Positions 8,355 through 17,270 of a stretch of 34,235 nt of DNA are shown one piece after another (the first letter of the stretch is position 1; each line of letters begins with the position of its first letter). The notes beneath the pieces were generated by a model. That model saw only the letters and a list, made by a program, of their open reading frames with translations, was not told where the DNA came from and ran no database searches. The DNA is from Thiobacillus sp. (lineage in GTDB: Bacteria; Pseudomonadota; Gammaproteobacteria; Burkholderiales; Thiobacillaceae), in NCBI GenBank assembly GCA_024709165.1, contig JANJXF010000056.1, forward strand, positions 1-34,235. The letters are read 5' to 3'. The position numbers were made by a program, and so were the translations under genes.

Positions 8355-9059
8355 ATGGAACTGACTCTCGTGCAGAAGGTTGCGGTGTTCGCGCTGCCAG
8401 TGATCTTCGCCATCACCCTGCATGAAGCCGCGCATGGCTATGTCGCGCGCCACTTCGGCGACACGACCGCGGCGGCGGCGGGACGCATCACCGCCAACCC
8501 CCTGAAGCACATCGATCCGGTGGGTACGATTCTGGTGCCGCTGGTGATCCTGCTCACCAGCAAGCTTCTGGGCGGCGGCGCCATCCTGTTCGGCTGGGCC
8601 AAGCCCGTGCCGGTCAATTTCGGCCGCCTGCGCCGGCCCAAGCAGGACATGCTGTGGGTGGCGCTCGCTGGCCCCGGCATGAATTTCGCCATGGCGATCT
8701 TCTGGGCGCTGACGATCCATCTCGGCGAGACGCTGGGCAGCGGGTTCGCAAGCGCGCCGCTGATGCTCATGGGCGCGGCCGGCGTGCTCATCAACGTCAT
8801 TCTCATGGCGCTCAACCTGATTCCGCTGCCGCCGCTCGATGGCGGCCGCGTCGCCGTCAGTCTGCTGCCGATGAAACAGGCCATTCAGTATGCGAAACTG
8901 GAACCGTATGGCCTGTTCATCCTGCTCGGCCTCCTGTTCACCGGCGTGCTCGGCCTGGTGTTGTGGCCACTGATCAGCGTGTTCATCGGTCTGGTTGCGC
9001 TCTTCACCCTCACCGATCTCGCGCATTTGCTGGCGCTGATCCAGATCGTCATTGCCTGA
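8355..9059 (+). CDS. Site-2-type membrane zinc protease (M50 family)
   Basis: A 234-aa integral membrane protein with the zinc-binding HExxH motif in ITLHEAAHGYVARHFGD (residues ~21-37) and the third-ligand region NLIPLPPLDGGRV (~155-167). About five to six helices are present and no PDZ domain, so it belongs to the minimal site-2 protease type rather than RseP. Members cut transmembrane substrates within the membrane. The substrate here is unknown. It begins six bases after yciO and is followed by trpS, so it is likely cotranscribed. Confidence 0.92.
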   Translation: MELTLVQKVAVFALPVIFAITLHEAAHGYVARHFGDTTAAAAGRITANPLKHIDPVGTILVPLVILLTSKLLGGGAILFGWAKPVPVNFGRLRRPKQDMLWVALAGPGMNFAMAIFWALTIHLGETLGSGFASAPLMLMGAAGVLINVILMALNLIPLPPLDGGRVAVSLLPMKQAIQYAKLEPYGLFILLGLLFTGVLGLVLWPLISVFIGLVALFTLTDLAHLLALIQIVIA

Positions 9060-9073
9060 CGAATTTTTCTTTC

Positions 9074-9094
9074 CCGCTTACCGCTTACCGCTTG
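9074..9094 (+). repeat. Three tandem heptamers before trpS
   Basis: CCGCTTA, CCGCTTA and CCGCTTG follow each other without a gap, five bases before the trpS ATG. They occupy the place where a ribosome-binding site would be, and no AGGAG-like sequence is visible. Confidence 0.8.
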
Positions 9095-9099
9095 CCACC

Positions 9100-10302
9100 A
9101 TGTATTCCGACCGCGTTCTTTCCGGCATGCGCCCCACCGGGCGCCTGCATCTCGGCCACTACCACGGCGTGCTGAAAAACTGGCTGCGTCTGCAGAACGA
9201 GTATCAGTGCCTGTTCTTCGTCGCCGACTGGCATGCTCTCACCACGCACTACGACACGCCGGAAGTGATCGAGGACAACGCGCGCGACATGGTGATCGAC
9301 TGGCTCGCCGCCGGTATCGACCCGGCGCAGGCGACGCTGTTCGTGCAGTCGCGCGTGATCGAGCACGCCGAACTGCATCTCCTGCTGTCGATGATGACGC
9401 CGCTCGGCTGGCTGGAGCGCGTGCCTACCTACAAGGACCAGCAGGAGAAGCTCTCCAACAAGGACCTGTCGACTTACGGTTTTCTCGGCTACCCGTTGCT
9501 GATGAGCTCGGACATCCTGATCTATCGTGCCAACCTGGTGCCGGTCGGCGAAGACCAGATCCCGCACATCGAATTCACTCGGGAAATCGCGCGCCGCTTC
9601 AACCACATGTACGGCCGCGAACCCGGCTTCGAGGACAAGGCACGCGCCGCGGTGAAGAAACTCGGCTCGAAGAAGGCGCGGGTGTACGAGGAGTGCCGCA
9701 CCGCCTACCAGGAGAAGGGCGACGAGGAAGCCCTGGAGTCCGCACGGGCGCTGCTCGACGACGCGCAGAATCTCTCGCTCAATGATCGCGAGCGGCTGTT
9801 CGGCTATCTTGAAGGCTCGGGCAAGATGATCCTGGCCGAACCCGATGCCTTGTTGACCGAGGCCTCGAAGATGCCGGGGCTCGACGGGCAGAAGATGTCG
9901 AAGTCCTACAATAACACCATCGCGTTGCGCGAAGACCCGGAAACGGTCACAAAGAAGATCCGCACCATGCCGACCGATCCGGCACGGGTGCGTCGCACTG
10001 ATCCGGGCAATCCGGCGAACTGTCCGGTGTGGCAGTTCCACCTGGTCTATTCCGACGACACCGTGCGGCAGTGGGTCAGCGCCGGCTGCACCAGCGCCGG
10101 CATCGGCTGCATCGAGTGCAAACAGCCGGTGATCGATGCCGTGCTCAATGAACTCGCACCGATCCGCGAGCGGGCGCAATACTACGAAGACAATCCCGAC
10201 CAGGTGCGCAACATTCTCGCCGACGGCTGCGAAAAGGCACAGGAACTGGCGCGCGACACCATGCGCGACGTGCGCGAGGCGATGGGGCTGACGTTCGGCT
10301 GA
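9100..10302 (+). CDS. trpS: Tryptophanyl-tRNA synthetase
   Basis: The 400-aa class Ic synthetase charges tRNA-Trp. The HIGH-type motif reads PTGRLHLGHYHG (residues ~10-21) and the KMSKS motif is in DGQKMSKSYNN (~265-275). The stretch AGIGCIECKQPVID near the C-terminus is a feature of the longer betaproteobacterial form. ATG at 9100 was chosen because the family begins M-x-S-x-R-V-L-S-G-x-R-P. A strong hairpin (10310-10329) follows the stop. scpA, which often comes next in related genomes, is absent; the flagellar cluster follows instead. Confidence 0.95.
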   Translation: MYSDRVLSGMRPTGRLHLGHYHGVLKNWLRLQNEYQCLFFVADWHALTTHYDTPEVIEDNARDMVIDWLAAGIDPAQATLFVQSRVIEHAELHLLLSMMTPLGWLERVPTYKDQQEKLSNKDLSTYGFLGYPLLMSSDILIYRANLVPVGEDQIPHIEFTREIARRFNHMYGREPGFEDKARAAVKKLGSKKARVYEECRTAYQEKGDEEALESARALLDDAQNLSLNDRERLFGYLEGSGKMILAEPDALLTEASKMPGLDGQKMSKSYNNTIALREDPETVTKKIRTMPTDPARVRRTDPGNPANCPVWQFHLVYSDDTVRQWVSAGCTSAGIGCIECKQPVIDAVLNELAPIRERAQYYEDNPDQVRNILADGCEKAQELARDTMRDVREAMGLTFG

Positions 10303-10309
10303 CCGGTGC

Positions 10310-10329
10310 GTCAGGCGCTGCCGCCTGAC
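10310..10329 (+). terminator. Hairpin after trpS
   Basis: GTCAGGCG (10310-10317) pairs perfectly with CGCCTGAC (10322-10329) around the loop CTGC, seven bases after the trpS stop. No T-run follows, so it may act as a weak or Rho-assisted terminator or protect the 3' end. Confidence 0.5.
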
Positions 10330-10423
10330 ACCAACCACAGTGCACCGGGGGAAGGGCGAGCCGGACAGCATCCGGCGGGCCTCGTCGGTGGTGACGATGA
10401 ATCCTTGCGCTGGCATCGGACAT

Positions 10424-10446
10424 GCTAGACTCGGTCACAACCCGAG
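10424..10446 (+). promoter_or_regulatory. Possible extended -10 promoter and hairpin before flhB
   Basis: TGCTAGACT (TGn plus TAGACT at 10426-10431) lies 35 bases before the flhB start. CTCGG (10430-10434) and CCGAG (10442-10446) form a short inverted repeat overlapping the expected start point. No sigma-54 or sigma-28 pattern was found here. Confidence 0.4.
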
Positions 10447-10465
10447 ACACTAAGCTTTGGTGTAA

Positions 10466-11284
10466 ATGGCCGAGGAGACCGATCTTTCCCGCAGCGAGCC
10501 GCCGAGTCCCCGCCGGCTCCAGGCTGCGCGCGGCGCGGGCGACGTGCCGCGTTCGGGAGAATTCGCACGCTGGGTCGTGCTGCTTGCCGGACTGGGCATG
10601 CTGGGCTGGCTGGCGGAGCGCGTGCTGACGGGTTTCGAGACGCTGACCGCGTCGGTGCTGCAGCAGGCCGCGGTGCCGGTGGGCACGGATTCCCTGCAGC
10701 CCGTGCTCGATTTTCTGCCTGTGCTGCTGCCGCTTCTGGCGGCGATCTTCGTCGCCACACTGGCGGCACCGCTTCTGCTGTCGGGCTGGACTTTCGCGCC
10801 ACAGGTCGCGCGCGCCAGATTCGATCGTGCGTCTCCCTTCAAGCCGGTTTCGCGTCTGCTGTCGCAGGATGCATGGTTCGACGTTTTTCTCATGGTGCTG
10901 AAGCTGGGGCTGATCGCCGGCGCAGTGGTCTGGGCGCTGGAAAACGGCTGGACCGACTTGCCGGCTGCGGACGGCACCACGACACTGCGTGAATTTGCCA
11001 CCTGGGTCGGCAATGCCGTGATGGCGGTGGCGCTGGCGCTGACCCTGACGGCTGCGCTGGATGCAGGCTGGCGCTGGTGGCGTTATCTGCGGCGGCACGC
11101 GATGACCCGGCAGGAAGTGCTGGCCGAGGCGCGCGAGGCCGAATTGCCGGCCGAGGTGCAGGCACAGCTCCGTGCGCGGCAGGAGCGGGCGGCGCAGACG
11201 GCGCGGGGAGCGGCGGGCCCTCTCCCTTCTGCGACGCAGGGGACGAGCGCTGGGCCAAAAACGATTGACGAGGTGCTCGGGTGA
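10466..11284 (+). CDS. flhB: FlhB-like flagellar export protein lacking the cytoplasmic domain
   Basis: The 272-aa product matches the N-terminal half of FlhB: MAEETDLSRSEPPSPRRLQA, four membrane helices, and the linker MTRQEVLAEAREAE. Normal FlhB (~350-380 aa) continues into a cytoplasmic domain that cleaves itself at NPTH and switches export from rod/hook to filament. Here the linker runs into an Ala/Gly/Pro-rich tail and stops; no NPTH or other part of that domain is encoded. The stop overlaps the flhA GTG by four bases (GTGA), so the truncation is joined cleanly to an intact flhA. The TM region is well kept. It may be a decayed export gate, or the missing domain is encoded elsewhere. Confidence 0.85.
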   Translation: MAEETDLSRSEPPSPRRLQAARGAGDVPRSGEFARWVVLLAGLGMLGWLAERVLTGFETLTASVLQQAAVPVGTDSLQPVLDFLPVLLPLLAAIFVATLAAPLLLSGWTFAPQVARARFDRASPFKPVSRLLSQDAWFDVFLMVLKLGLIAGAVVWALENGWTDLPAADGTTTLREFATWVGNAVMAVALALTLTAALDAGWRWWRYLRRHAMTRQEVLAEAREAELPAEVQAQLRARQERAAQTARGAAGPLPSATQGTSAGPKTIDEVLG

Positions 11285-13359
11285 GCGCGCAGGGGGTGAT
11301 GGTGATGGGCATGCCGGTGCAGCGTCTGGCGGTGCCGATGCTGGTGCTGCTGATCCTGGCGATGATGGTGTTGCCCTTGCCCACCTTCATGCTCGACGTG
11401 CTGTTCACGCTCAACATCGCGCTGGCGATGATCGTCCTGCTGGTCAGCCTGAACGCGCGCCGACCGCTGGATTTTTCGGTCTTTCCCACGGTGCTCCTGC
11501 TGACCACGCTGCTGCGCCTGTCGCTCAACGTCGCATCCACCCGCATCATCCTGATGCAGGGCCACACCGGGCCGGATGCGGCGGGCAAGGTGATCGAATC
11601 GTTCGGCAACTTTCTGGTCGGCGGCAACTATACCGTGGGCTTCGTGGTATTCCTGATTCTCGTCATCATCAATTTCGTCGTGATCACCAAGGGCGCCGGG
11701 CGCATCGCCGAGGTGGCGGCACGCTTCACGCTGGATTCGATGCCGGGTAAACAGCTCGCGGTGGATGCCGATCTCAACGCGGGCTTCATATCCGAGTCGG
11801 AAGCACGCACGCGACGCACGGAAATCAGCCGCGAGTCCGATTTTTACGGCGCGATGGACGGTGCCTCGAAGTTCGTGCGCGGTGACGCGATCGCCGGCAT
11901 GATGATCATGGTGGTCAACCTCATCGGCGGGATTCTGGTGGGCCTGTTCCAGCATCAGCTCGGCCTCACCGAAGCATTGGGCCGTTACGCGCTGCTGACG
12001 GTGGGCGATGGCCTGGTGGCGCAGATTCCCGCACTGGTGATCTCCACCGCGGCAGGCATCGTCGTGAGCCGTGCATCGAGCGAGCAGGATCTCAGCCGCG
12101 AGTTTTCCACGCAGGTCTTCGGCCGGCCGCAGACGCTGTTCGTGGCGGCGAGCGTGCTGGCCGTGCTGGGCCTGATCCCGGGTACGCCGCACGCGGCGTT
12201 CCTGCTGATTGCGGCGGCACTCGGTGCGGTCGGCCTGTGGCTGACACGCCAGCAGCAGCGTGCGACGTTCGATATCGAGCCGCTGGAAGTGATCGAAGAT
12301 GCCCCCGCGCCGCTCGATCTCACCTGGGACGACATCCCGCCGGTCGATGTGCTCGCGCTGGAAGTCGGCTACCGCCTCATTCCGCTGGTCGACCGCGCCC
12401 ATGGTGGCGTGGCGCTGGCGAGCATCACCGAGGCGCGGCGGCGGTTTGCCACCGACATGGGGCTGGTAGTGCCGCTGGTGCGGGTGCGGGACAACCTTAA
12501 TCTCAAGCCGAATGCCTATCGCATTACGCTGAAAGGCGTCGACGTCGCGCACGGCGAACTGCCGCCCGGCCAGGTGTTGGCCGTCGACATGGGCGATGTG
12601 CTGGGCCGTCTCGACGGTTCCTCAGGCGTCGATCCGCTGACGGATTGCGCAGGGATCTGGATCGAGGCGGAACGGGTGGAGGAAGCAGAGCTGCGCGGTT
12701 TCGTGGTGATGCAGCCGGCGGACCTGCTCGCACGGGAGGTCGAAGCGGTGTTCCGCCTGCACGCGCCGGAGCTGCTCGGGCGCACCGAGGTGCAGCAACT
12801 GCTCGACACGCTTGCGCGCAACCAGTCGGGCCTCGTCGAGGACGTCACTCCGCGCCATCTGCCGCTCACCAGCGTGCAGGCCATCCTGCAGCAACTCATC
12901 GCGGAAAACGTGTCGATCCGCGACAGCCGCACCCTGTTCGAAACCCTGGCAGCGCGTGCGCCGACCACGCAGGCGATCGACGACCTGGTCGAGACGGTAC
13001 GCGCCGCGCTCGGACGCAGCATTGTCGATCGCCTGTTCGAGGGCCGCGACATGCTGCATGTAATCGGCCTTGCCGCGGATACCGAGACACGTCTGCTGGA
13101 CGAAATGGGCGATGAAGGCGAGGCGCTGCTTACCCCGGCGACGCTCGATGCATTGAATGAAGCGGCCGAACGCGCACTCGCCGCACAGGAGGAGGCCGGC
13201 TACCCGGCGGTGTTGCTGACCTCGCCCGGACTGCGTGCGATCCTGTCGCGCTTGCTACGGCGCAACCTGCCGCGCCTGGCCGTCATCGCCTATGCCGAGG
13301 TGCCCGCCGATAAAATGGTGCAGGTGATGACGGAACTGACGATCGGAGGGGCGTCATGA
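11281..13359 (+). CDS. flhA: Flagellar export protein FlhA
   Basis: The 692-aa protein has the eight-helix N-terminal region and the FHIPEP-type signature (RESDFYGAMDGASKFVRGDA, residues ~195-214), then a full-length cytoplasmic domain (~340-692). FlhA forms a nonameric ring in the flagellar export gate that receives chaperone-substrate complexes. It looks full length and intact, unlike its neighbours flhB, flhG and fliA. GTG at 11281 overlaps the flhB stop and the stop overlaps flhF (ATGA), so translation of flhB-flhA-flhF is coupled. Confidence 0.95.
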   Translation: MSAQGVMVMGMPVQRLAVPMLVLLILAMMVLPLPTFMLDVLFTLNIALAMIVLLVSLNARRPLDFSVFPTVLLLTTLLRLSLNVASTRIILMQGHTGPDAAGKVIESFGNFLVGGNYTVGFVVFLILVIINFVVITKGAGRIAEVAARFTLDSMPGKQLAVDADLNAGFISESEARTRRTEISRESDFYGAMDGASKFVRGDAIAGMMIMVVNLIGGILVGLFQHQLGLTEALGRYALLTVGDGLVAQIPALVISTAAGIVVSRASSEQDLSREFSTQVFGRPQTLFVAASVLAVLGLIPGTPHAAFLLIAAALGAVGLWLTRQQQRATFDIEPLEVIEDAPAPLDLTWDDIPPVDVLALEVGYRLIPLVDRAHGGVALASITEARRRFATDMGLVVPLVRVRDNLNLKPNAYRITLKGVDVAHGELPPGQVLAVDMGDVLGRLDGSSGVDPLTDCAGIWIEAERVEEAELRGFVVMQPADLLAREVEAVFRLHAPELLGRTEVQQLLDTLARNQSGLVEDVTPRHLPLTSVQAILQQLIAENVSIRDSRTLFETLAARAPTTQAIDDLVETVRAALGRSIVDRLFEGRDMLHVIGLAADTETRLLDEMGDEGEALLTPATLDALNEAAERALAAQEEAGYPAVLLTSPGLRAILSRLLRRNLPRLAVIAYAEVPADKMVQVMTELTIGGAS

Positions 13360-14480
13360 GTGTGCGGGTGTTTGTTGCGGCGAATGCGCGCGAGGGGTTG
13401 GCGCGGGTACGGCGCGAACTTGGCAAAGATGCTGTGGTTTTGTCGACGCGCCCGCACCCGCAAGGCGTGGAACTGCTTGCCAGCGCGTACGGCGAGCTGG
13501 CGGCGCCCGCTGCGGTCGATGCGGCTGAAGTGCCGGGCAGTTCTCGCATCCTGCAGGAACTGAACCGTCTGCGCGGGCTGCTGCAGAACCAGCTTGCCGG
13601 CTTCGCCTGGGGCAGCACCCGACGGCGTGATCCTGTGCGGATAGCGCTGATGCAGACGCTGTTCGCCGCGGGTTTCGGCGGTGAACTGGCGCGCACGCTG
13701 GCGGCACGCCTGCCGCGCGGACTGGATATCGACGCCGCACAGCGCTGGCTGCGCCAGGTGCTGATCCGCAATCTGCCGGTGTTGCCGCGCAGCGAGGATC
13801 CGGTCGTCCGCGGCGGCGTGCTGGCGCTGGTCGGTTCCACCGGCGCGGGCAAGACCACGACGCTCGCCAAGCTCGCCGCGCGTGGCGTCGCTGTGCATGG
13901 CGCCGGCGAGGTCGTGCTGGTCGGGACGGACGTCTGGCGCGTCGCCGCTGGCGCACAGCTTGCCGTGTACGCCGACTTGCTCGGCGTCCCGGTTTACACC
14001 GCGGCCGATGCGGCCGCGCTTGCGGCGCTGCTGCCGCAGCTGGCGGACAGGAAGCTGGTGCTGATCGACACGGCTGGCCATGCGCCGCTGGACCCGCGCG
14101 TGCGCGACGTGGCGGCGTTTGACACACTTGGTGTGCGCCGTATCGCGGTGATCGCCGCGGGCCTGCAGGGCGTGGCGCTGGAGCAGGCGATGACCCGCTT
14201 CGGAACAGGTGCCGCCGCGTGTGTACTCACCAAGCTCGACGAGACGCCGCAGCCGGGCGCGGCGCTGGATTGCCTGATCCGGCATCGCCTGTCGCTGGCC
14301 CACGTCTGCACCGGCCAGCGGGTGCCGGAAGACCTGCACGCCCCTCACGCGGCCTACCTCGTCGACCGCGCACTCAAGGGCGGGCAGCTGGCCACGCCCT
14401 TCACGCTGGAAGCGGACGACTGGCCGCTGCTTGCCGGCGTCGAGGCCGAGCGCGCCGCGAAGGATACGCGTGCTGCCTGA
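13356..14480 (+). CDS. flhF: Flagellar SRP-like GTPase FlhF
   Basis: A 374-aa protein with FlhF layout: N-terminal segment starting MSVRVFVAANAREGLARVRR, a helical N-domain, then the SRP-type GTPase with P-loop VGSTGAGKTTT (~residues 158-168), GTDVWRVAAGAQL, LIDTAGH and VLTKLDETPQPG. FlhF sets the place and number of polar flagella and is regulated by FlhG. The GTPase motifs look intact. The DTAGH motif and the TKLDE specificity motif are present. The ATG overlaps the flhA stop by four bases. Confidence 0.94.
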   Translation: MSVRVFVAANAREGLARVRRELGKDAVVLSTRPHPQGVELLASAYGELAAPAAVDAAEVPGSSRILQELNRLRGLLQNQLAGFAWGSTRRRDPVRIALMQTLFAAGFGGELARTLAARLPRGLDIDAAQRWLRQVLIRNLPVLPRSEDPVVRGGVLALVGSTGAGKTTTLAKLAARGVAVHGAGEVVLVGTDVWRVAAGAQLAVYADLLGVPVYTAADAAALAALLPQLADRKLVLIDTAGHAPLDPRVRDVAAFDTLGVRRIAVIAAGLQGVALEQAMTRFGTGAAACVLTKLDETPQPGAALDCLIRHRLSLAHVCTGQRVPEDLHAPHAAYLVDRALKGGQLATPFTLEADDWPLLAGVEAERAAKDTRAA

Positions 14481-15114
14481 CCAGGCCGCCGGCTTGCGGC
14501 GGCGGACGAATCCCGCACCGCGGTGCATCCATTGCGTGGCCTCGTCGCCTGCCCCAGCCGAGCGGCTGGGCGAGGCCCTGCATCAGCAGGGCTGGCACGT
14601 GCTGCGGGTGGAGACCGCAAGATTCCATGCCACGCAGTTTCCTGCGCGAAATCTGTTCGACTGGCGTCAGCAACTCGCGCAGGGACGCATCAGCATATTG
14701 AAGACGACACATGGTGATGTCTGGCACGCGCCCGCACTGGAAGCGGGTGCACCCGGGGTCGTCGGGGTGGCGGCCCGCTACGATGCCGTGCTGCTGGACG
14801 CGGACTTGGCGTGCGACGCGTGGACGCCGATGCCCGGAGCCGACAATCGCATGATCATCGATGTGCCGGGCGAGCCCGGAGCCCTGCAACAGGTCTTCCG
14901 TCTGCTCAAGACCGCCGCTCACTGCTCACCCGCCTGCGAGGCGGTTCTCATCGGCGATGGGCTTGCCTGCACGCGCCTGCAGGAGGCTGCCGGCCGCTTT
15001 CTCGACATCGCCTTCACACGCACGCTTGTGCGCCTTGACAAAGAAGTTGAACCATTCGCCGTGCTTGCCGCTAGAATGGCGGGCGAGGAGAAGGGCCGGA
15101 GTGCCCGTTGCTGA
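14470..15114 (+). CDS. FlhG-like protein without a P-loop
   Basis: The gene lies exactly where flhG is expected, between flhF and fliA, overlapping the flhF end by 11 bases if the GTG at 14470 is used. The 214-aa product starts LPDQAAGLRRR, the DQAxxLR motif with which FlhG stimulates FlhF GTPase. The next stretch, PRCIHCVASSPAPAERLGEA, aligns in position with the MinD/FlhG Walker A segment (VASGKGGVGKT), but the Lys/Gly/Thr residues are gone. A later DAVLLDADLACDAW could be the remnant of the Walker B strand. FlhG is normally an ATPase of ~270 aa limiting flagellar number. This product probably cannot bind ATP but might still activate FlhF. No gene symbol is given because of this divergence. 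Confidence 0.75.
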   Translation: MLPDQAAGLRRRTNPAPRCIHCVASSPAPAERLGEALHQQGWHVLRVETARFHATQFPARNLFDWRQQLAQGRISILKTTHGDVWHAPALEAGAPGVVGVAARYDAVLLDADLACDAWTPMPGADNRMIIDVPGEPGALQQVFRLLKTAAHCSPACEAVLIGDGLACTRLQEAAGRFLDIAFTRTLVRLDKEVEPFAVLAARMAGEEKGRSARC

Positions 15115-15238
15115 TTCAGCAGACGCGATACATCGAGTGAAACGATGCCGCGCGGGATTGGCAATCATGAAGCAGCCAACTGCTTGGCGATCGGGTCGGC
15201 CCCGGCCGTTCGCCGTCAATAACAAGGGACGTCTGAAC

Positions 15239-15949
15239 ATGGCTGGTAAACCTTCGTCGCAGGACGAACAGATCACCAAGTATGCGCCGCTGGTCAAACG
15301 CATCGCGTATCACATGATGGCGCGCCTGCCTGCCAGTGTCGAAGTCGATGATCTGATCCAGGTCGGATTGATCGGGCTGATGGATGCGGTGACGCGCTTC
15401 GACGGCACGCAGGGAGCCCAGTTCGAATCTTATGCCACGCAGCGTATCCGCGGCGCGATGCTCGACGAACTGCGCGAGGCCGACTGACTGCCGCGCCACG
15501 TGCGGCAGAAGTCGCGCCAGATCGAGGCGGCAATCAGTCGCCTGGAACAGCGCCACGGCAAACCGCCCAGCGAACAGGAAATCTCTGCCGAACTCGGCAT
15601 GCCGATCGACCAGTACCAGACGATGCTGGGCGATGTGAAATGCTCGCAGCTCCTGTATTACGAGGATTTCTCCGACGAGGACAGCGCCAGCTTCCTGGAA
15701 CGCTATCTGGTCGACGGCGGCAGCGATCCGCTTGCCCTGCTGGAAGACGAGGGCTTCCGCGCAAGCCTTATCGCCGCCATCCATCACCTGCCGGAGCGCG
15801 AGCGCAGCATGATGGGCATGTACTACGAACAGGATATGAACCTCAAGGAAATCGGCGCGGTGCTGGGCGTATCCGAATCGCGCGTGTGTCAGTTGCATTC
15901 GCAGGCGGTCGCGCGCCTGCGCGCCCAGCTCAAGGTCTGGAAGGACTGA
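15239..15949 (+). pseudogene. fliA: fliA (sigma-28) interrupted by in-frame TGA
   Basis: The frame from ATG 15239 (preceded by AAGGGA) encodes region 2 of FliA ([35 protein letters not shown]) up to [12 protein letters not shown] at 15485-15487 then takes the place of the conserved Trp (READW). The same frame continues without any other defect through [15 protein letters not shown], region 3 and a complete region 4 ([35 protein letters not shown]) to 15949. One base change (TGG to TGA) therefore explains the break. Intact FliA would be ~236 aa and would transcribe late flagellar and chemotaxis genes. The frame is otherwise preserved, so the stop is recent, a sequencing error, or read through. 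Confidence 0.88.
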
Positions 15950-15975
15950 CGCGGGCCAAGTCTGGGCAAATCCGC

Positions 15976-15981
15976 GATAAT
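15976..15981 (+). promoter_or_regulatory. Possible -10 element for the malic enzyme operon
   Basis: GATAAT lies 34 bases before the malic enzyme ATG, in the 65-base gap after fliA. No good -35 hexamer is seen at 16-18 bases upstream, so the call is weak. Confidence 0.35.
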
Positions 15982-16014
15982 GGCGGCTTGTCCAATCCGC
16001 TCGCCCGTCTTGTC

Positions 16015-17250
16015 ATGAGCCAAGCCCCCCTTACAAAAAACGCAGCCAGGAAAAAAGCCCTCGATTACCATCGCCTGCCCAAGCCTGGCAAGCTGGAAGT
16101 CGTTTCCTCCAAACCCTGCGCCACGCAGGCCGACCTCTCCCTCGCCTACACGCCCGGCGTCGCGCAACCGGTGCTGGAAATTGCGAAGAACCCGGCCAAG
16201 GCCTACGACTACACCAACAAGGGCAATCTCGTCGCGGTGATCACCGATGGCACCGCCATTCTCGGACTTGGCGACCGCGGTGCGCTCGCCGCCAAGCCGG
16301 TGATGGAAGGCAAGGGCGTGCTGTTCAAGCAGTTCGCCGGCATCGACGTCTACGACATCGAGGTCAACGCGAAGACGCCGGCAGAATTCATCCGGGTGGT
16401 GGAAGCCATCGCGCCGACTTTCGGCGGCATCAACCTTGAGGACATCGCCGCGCCGCACTGCTTCGAGATCGAGGCGGCGCTGAAGAAGAAGCTCGACATT
16501 CCGGTGTTCCATGACGACCAGCATGGCACCGCGACCATCATCTGTGCGGGGCTCCTCAATGCGCTGCACGTGCAGGGCAAGTCGCTCGCGACCGCGAAGA
16601 TCGTCTGCCTGGGCGCTGGTGCCGCGGGCATCGCCTCGCTCAATCTTCTCGTGGCGATGGGCGCGAAGAAAGCCAACATTCTGCTGGTCGATTCGAAGGG
16701 GGTGGTGCACAAGGGCCGTGGCGATCTCAATGCCTTCAAGAAGGCCTATGCGCGCCAAAGCAAGCTGCGTACGCTCGCGGAGGCAATGGTCGGCGCCGAT
16801 GTCTTCGTCGGCGTCTCGGGAGCCAACCTCGTCACCCCGGCAATGGTGAAGGCCATGGCCGACAAGCCCATCGTGTTCGCGCTGGCCAACCCCAACCCCG
16901 AAATCCTGCCCGAGAAGGCCAAGGCCGTGCGCAGTGACCTGGTGATGGCGACCGGGCGTTCCGATTACCCCAACCAGGTCAACAACGTGCTCGGTTTCCC
17001 CTTCATCTTTCGCGGCGCGCTCGATGCACGTGCGAAACAGATTACCCAGGAAATGCTGATCGCTGCCGTGCACGCGCTGGCGGAGCTGGCGCGCGAGAAG
17101 GTGCCTGCGTCGGTGCTGAAAGCCTACAAACTTCCGAAGCTCGCCTTCGGCCCCGATTACATCCTGCCCAAGCCCTTCGATCCGCGTCTGCGGGAACGCG
17201 TGCCCCAGGCGGTCGCGCGGGCGGCGAAGCTGGGTGTGCGGCGGCGCTGA
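16015..17250 (+). CDS. Malic enzyme, short form without phosphotransacetylase domain
   Basis: The 411-aa protein converts malate to pyruvate and CO2 with reduction of NAD(P). Seen: [33 protein letters not shown], the metal/substrate part [11 protein letters not shown], the dinucleotide fold [16 protein letters not shown], and [10 protein letters not shown]. MaeB proteins often carry a C-terminal phosphotransacetylase-like domain and reach ~760 aa; this one ends after the malic-enzyme part, like other short forms. It is 20 bases upstream of sdhC and is likely the first gene of the TCA operon, placing a malate-draining step with succinate dehydrogenase and citrate synthase. Confidence 0.92.
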   Translation: MSQAPLTKNAARKKALDYHRLPKPGKLEVVSSKPCATQADLSLAYTPGVAQPVLEIAKNPAKAYDYTNKGNLVAVITDGTAILGLGDRGALAAKPVMEGKGVLFKQFAGIDVYDIEVNAKTPAEFIRVVEAIAPTFGGINLEDIAAPHCFEIEAALKKKLDIPVFHDDQHGTATIICAGLLNALHVQGKSLATAKIVCLGAGAAGIASLNLLVAMGAKKANILLVDSKGVVHKGRGDLNAFKKAYARQSKLRTLAEAMVGADVFVGVSGANLVTPAMVKAMADKPIVFALANPNPEILPEKAKAVRSDLVMATGRSDYPNQVNNVLGFPFIFRGALDARAKQITQEMLIAAVHALAELAREKVPASVLKAYKLPKLAFGPDYILPKPFDPRLRERVPQAVARAAKLGVRRR

Positions 17251-17270
17251 ATCCGGTTCGACGAGCCGAC

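Noticed and set aside
10303-10416. Minus-strand frame starting MPAQGFIVTTDEARR in the trpS-flhB gap
   Set aside because: It runs antisense into trpS, and only the first ~40 residues lie in noncoding DNA; no family recognised.
13306-13313. GCCGATAA inside the end of flhA, 42 bases before flhF
   Set aside because: The -35 position (13287-13294, CGCCTATG) does not fit sigma-28, and the bases encode the conserved FlhA tail.
15485-15487. TGA in fliA as evidence for a changed genetic code
   Set aside because: Many genes here (for example flhF, sdhD, sucA, gltA) end normally at TGA with overlapping starts, so TGA is a stop in this genome.
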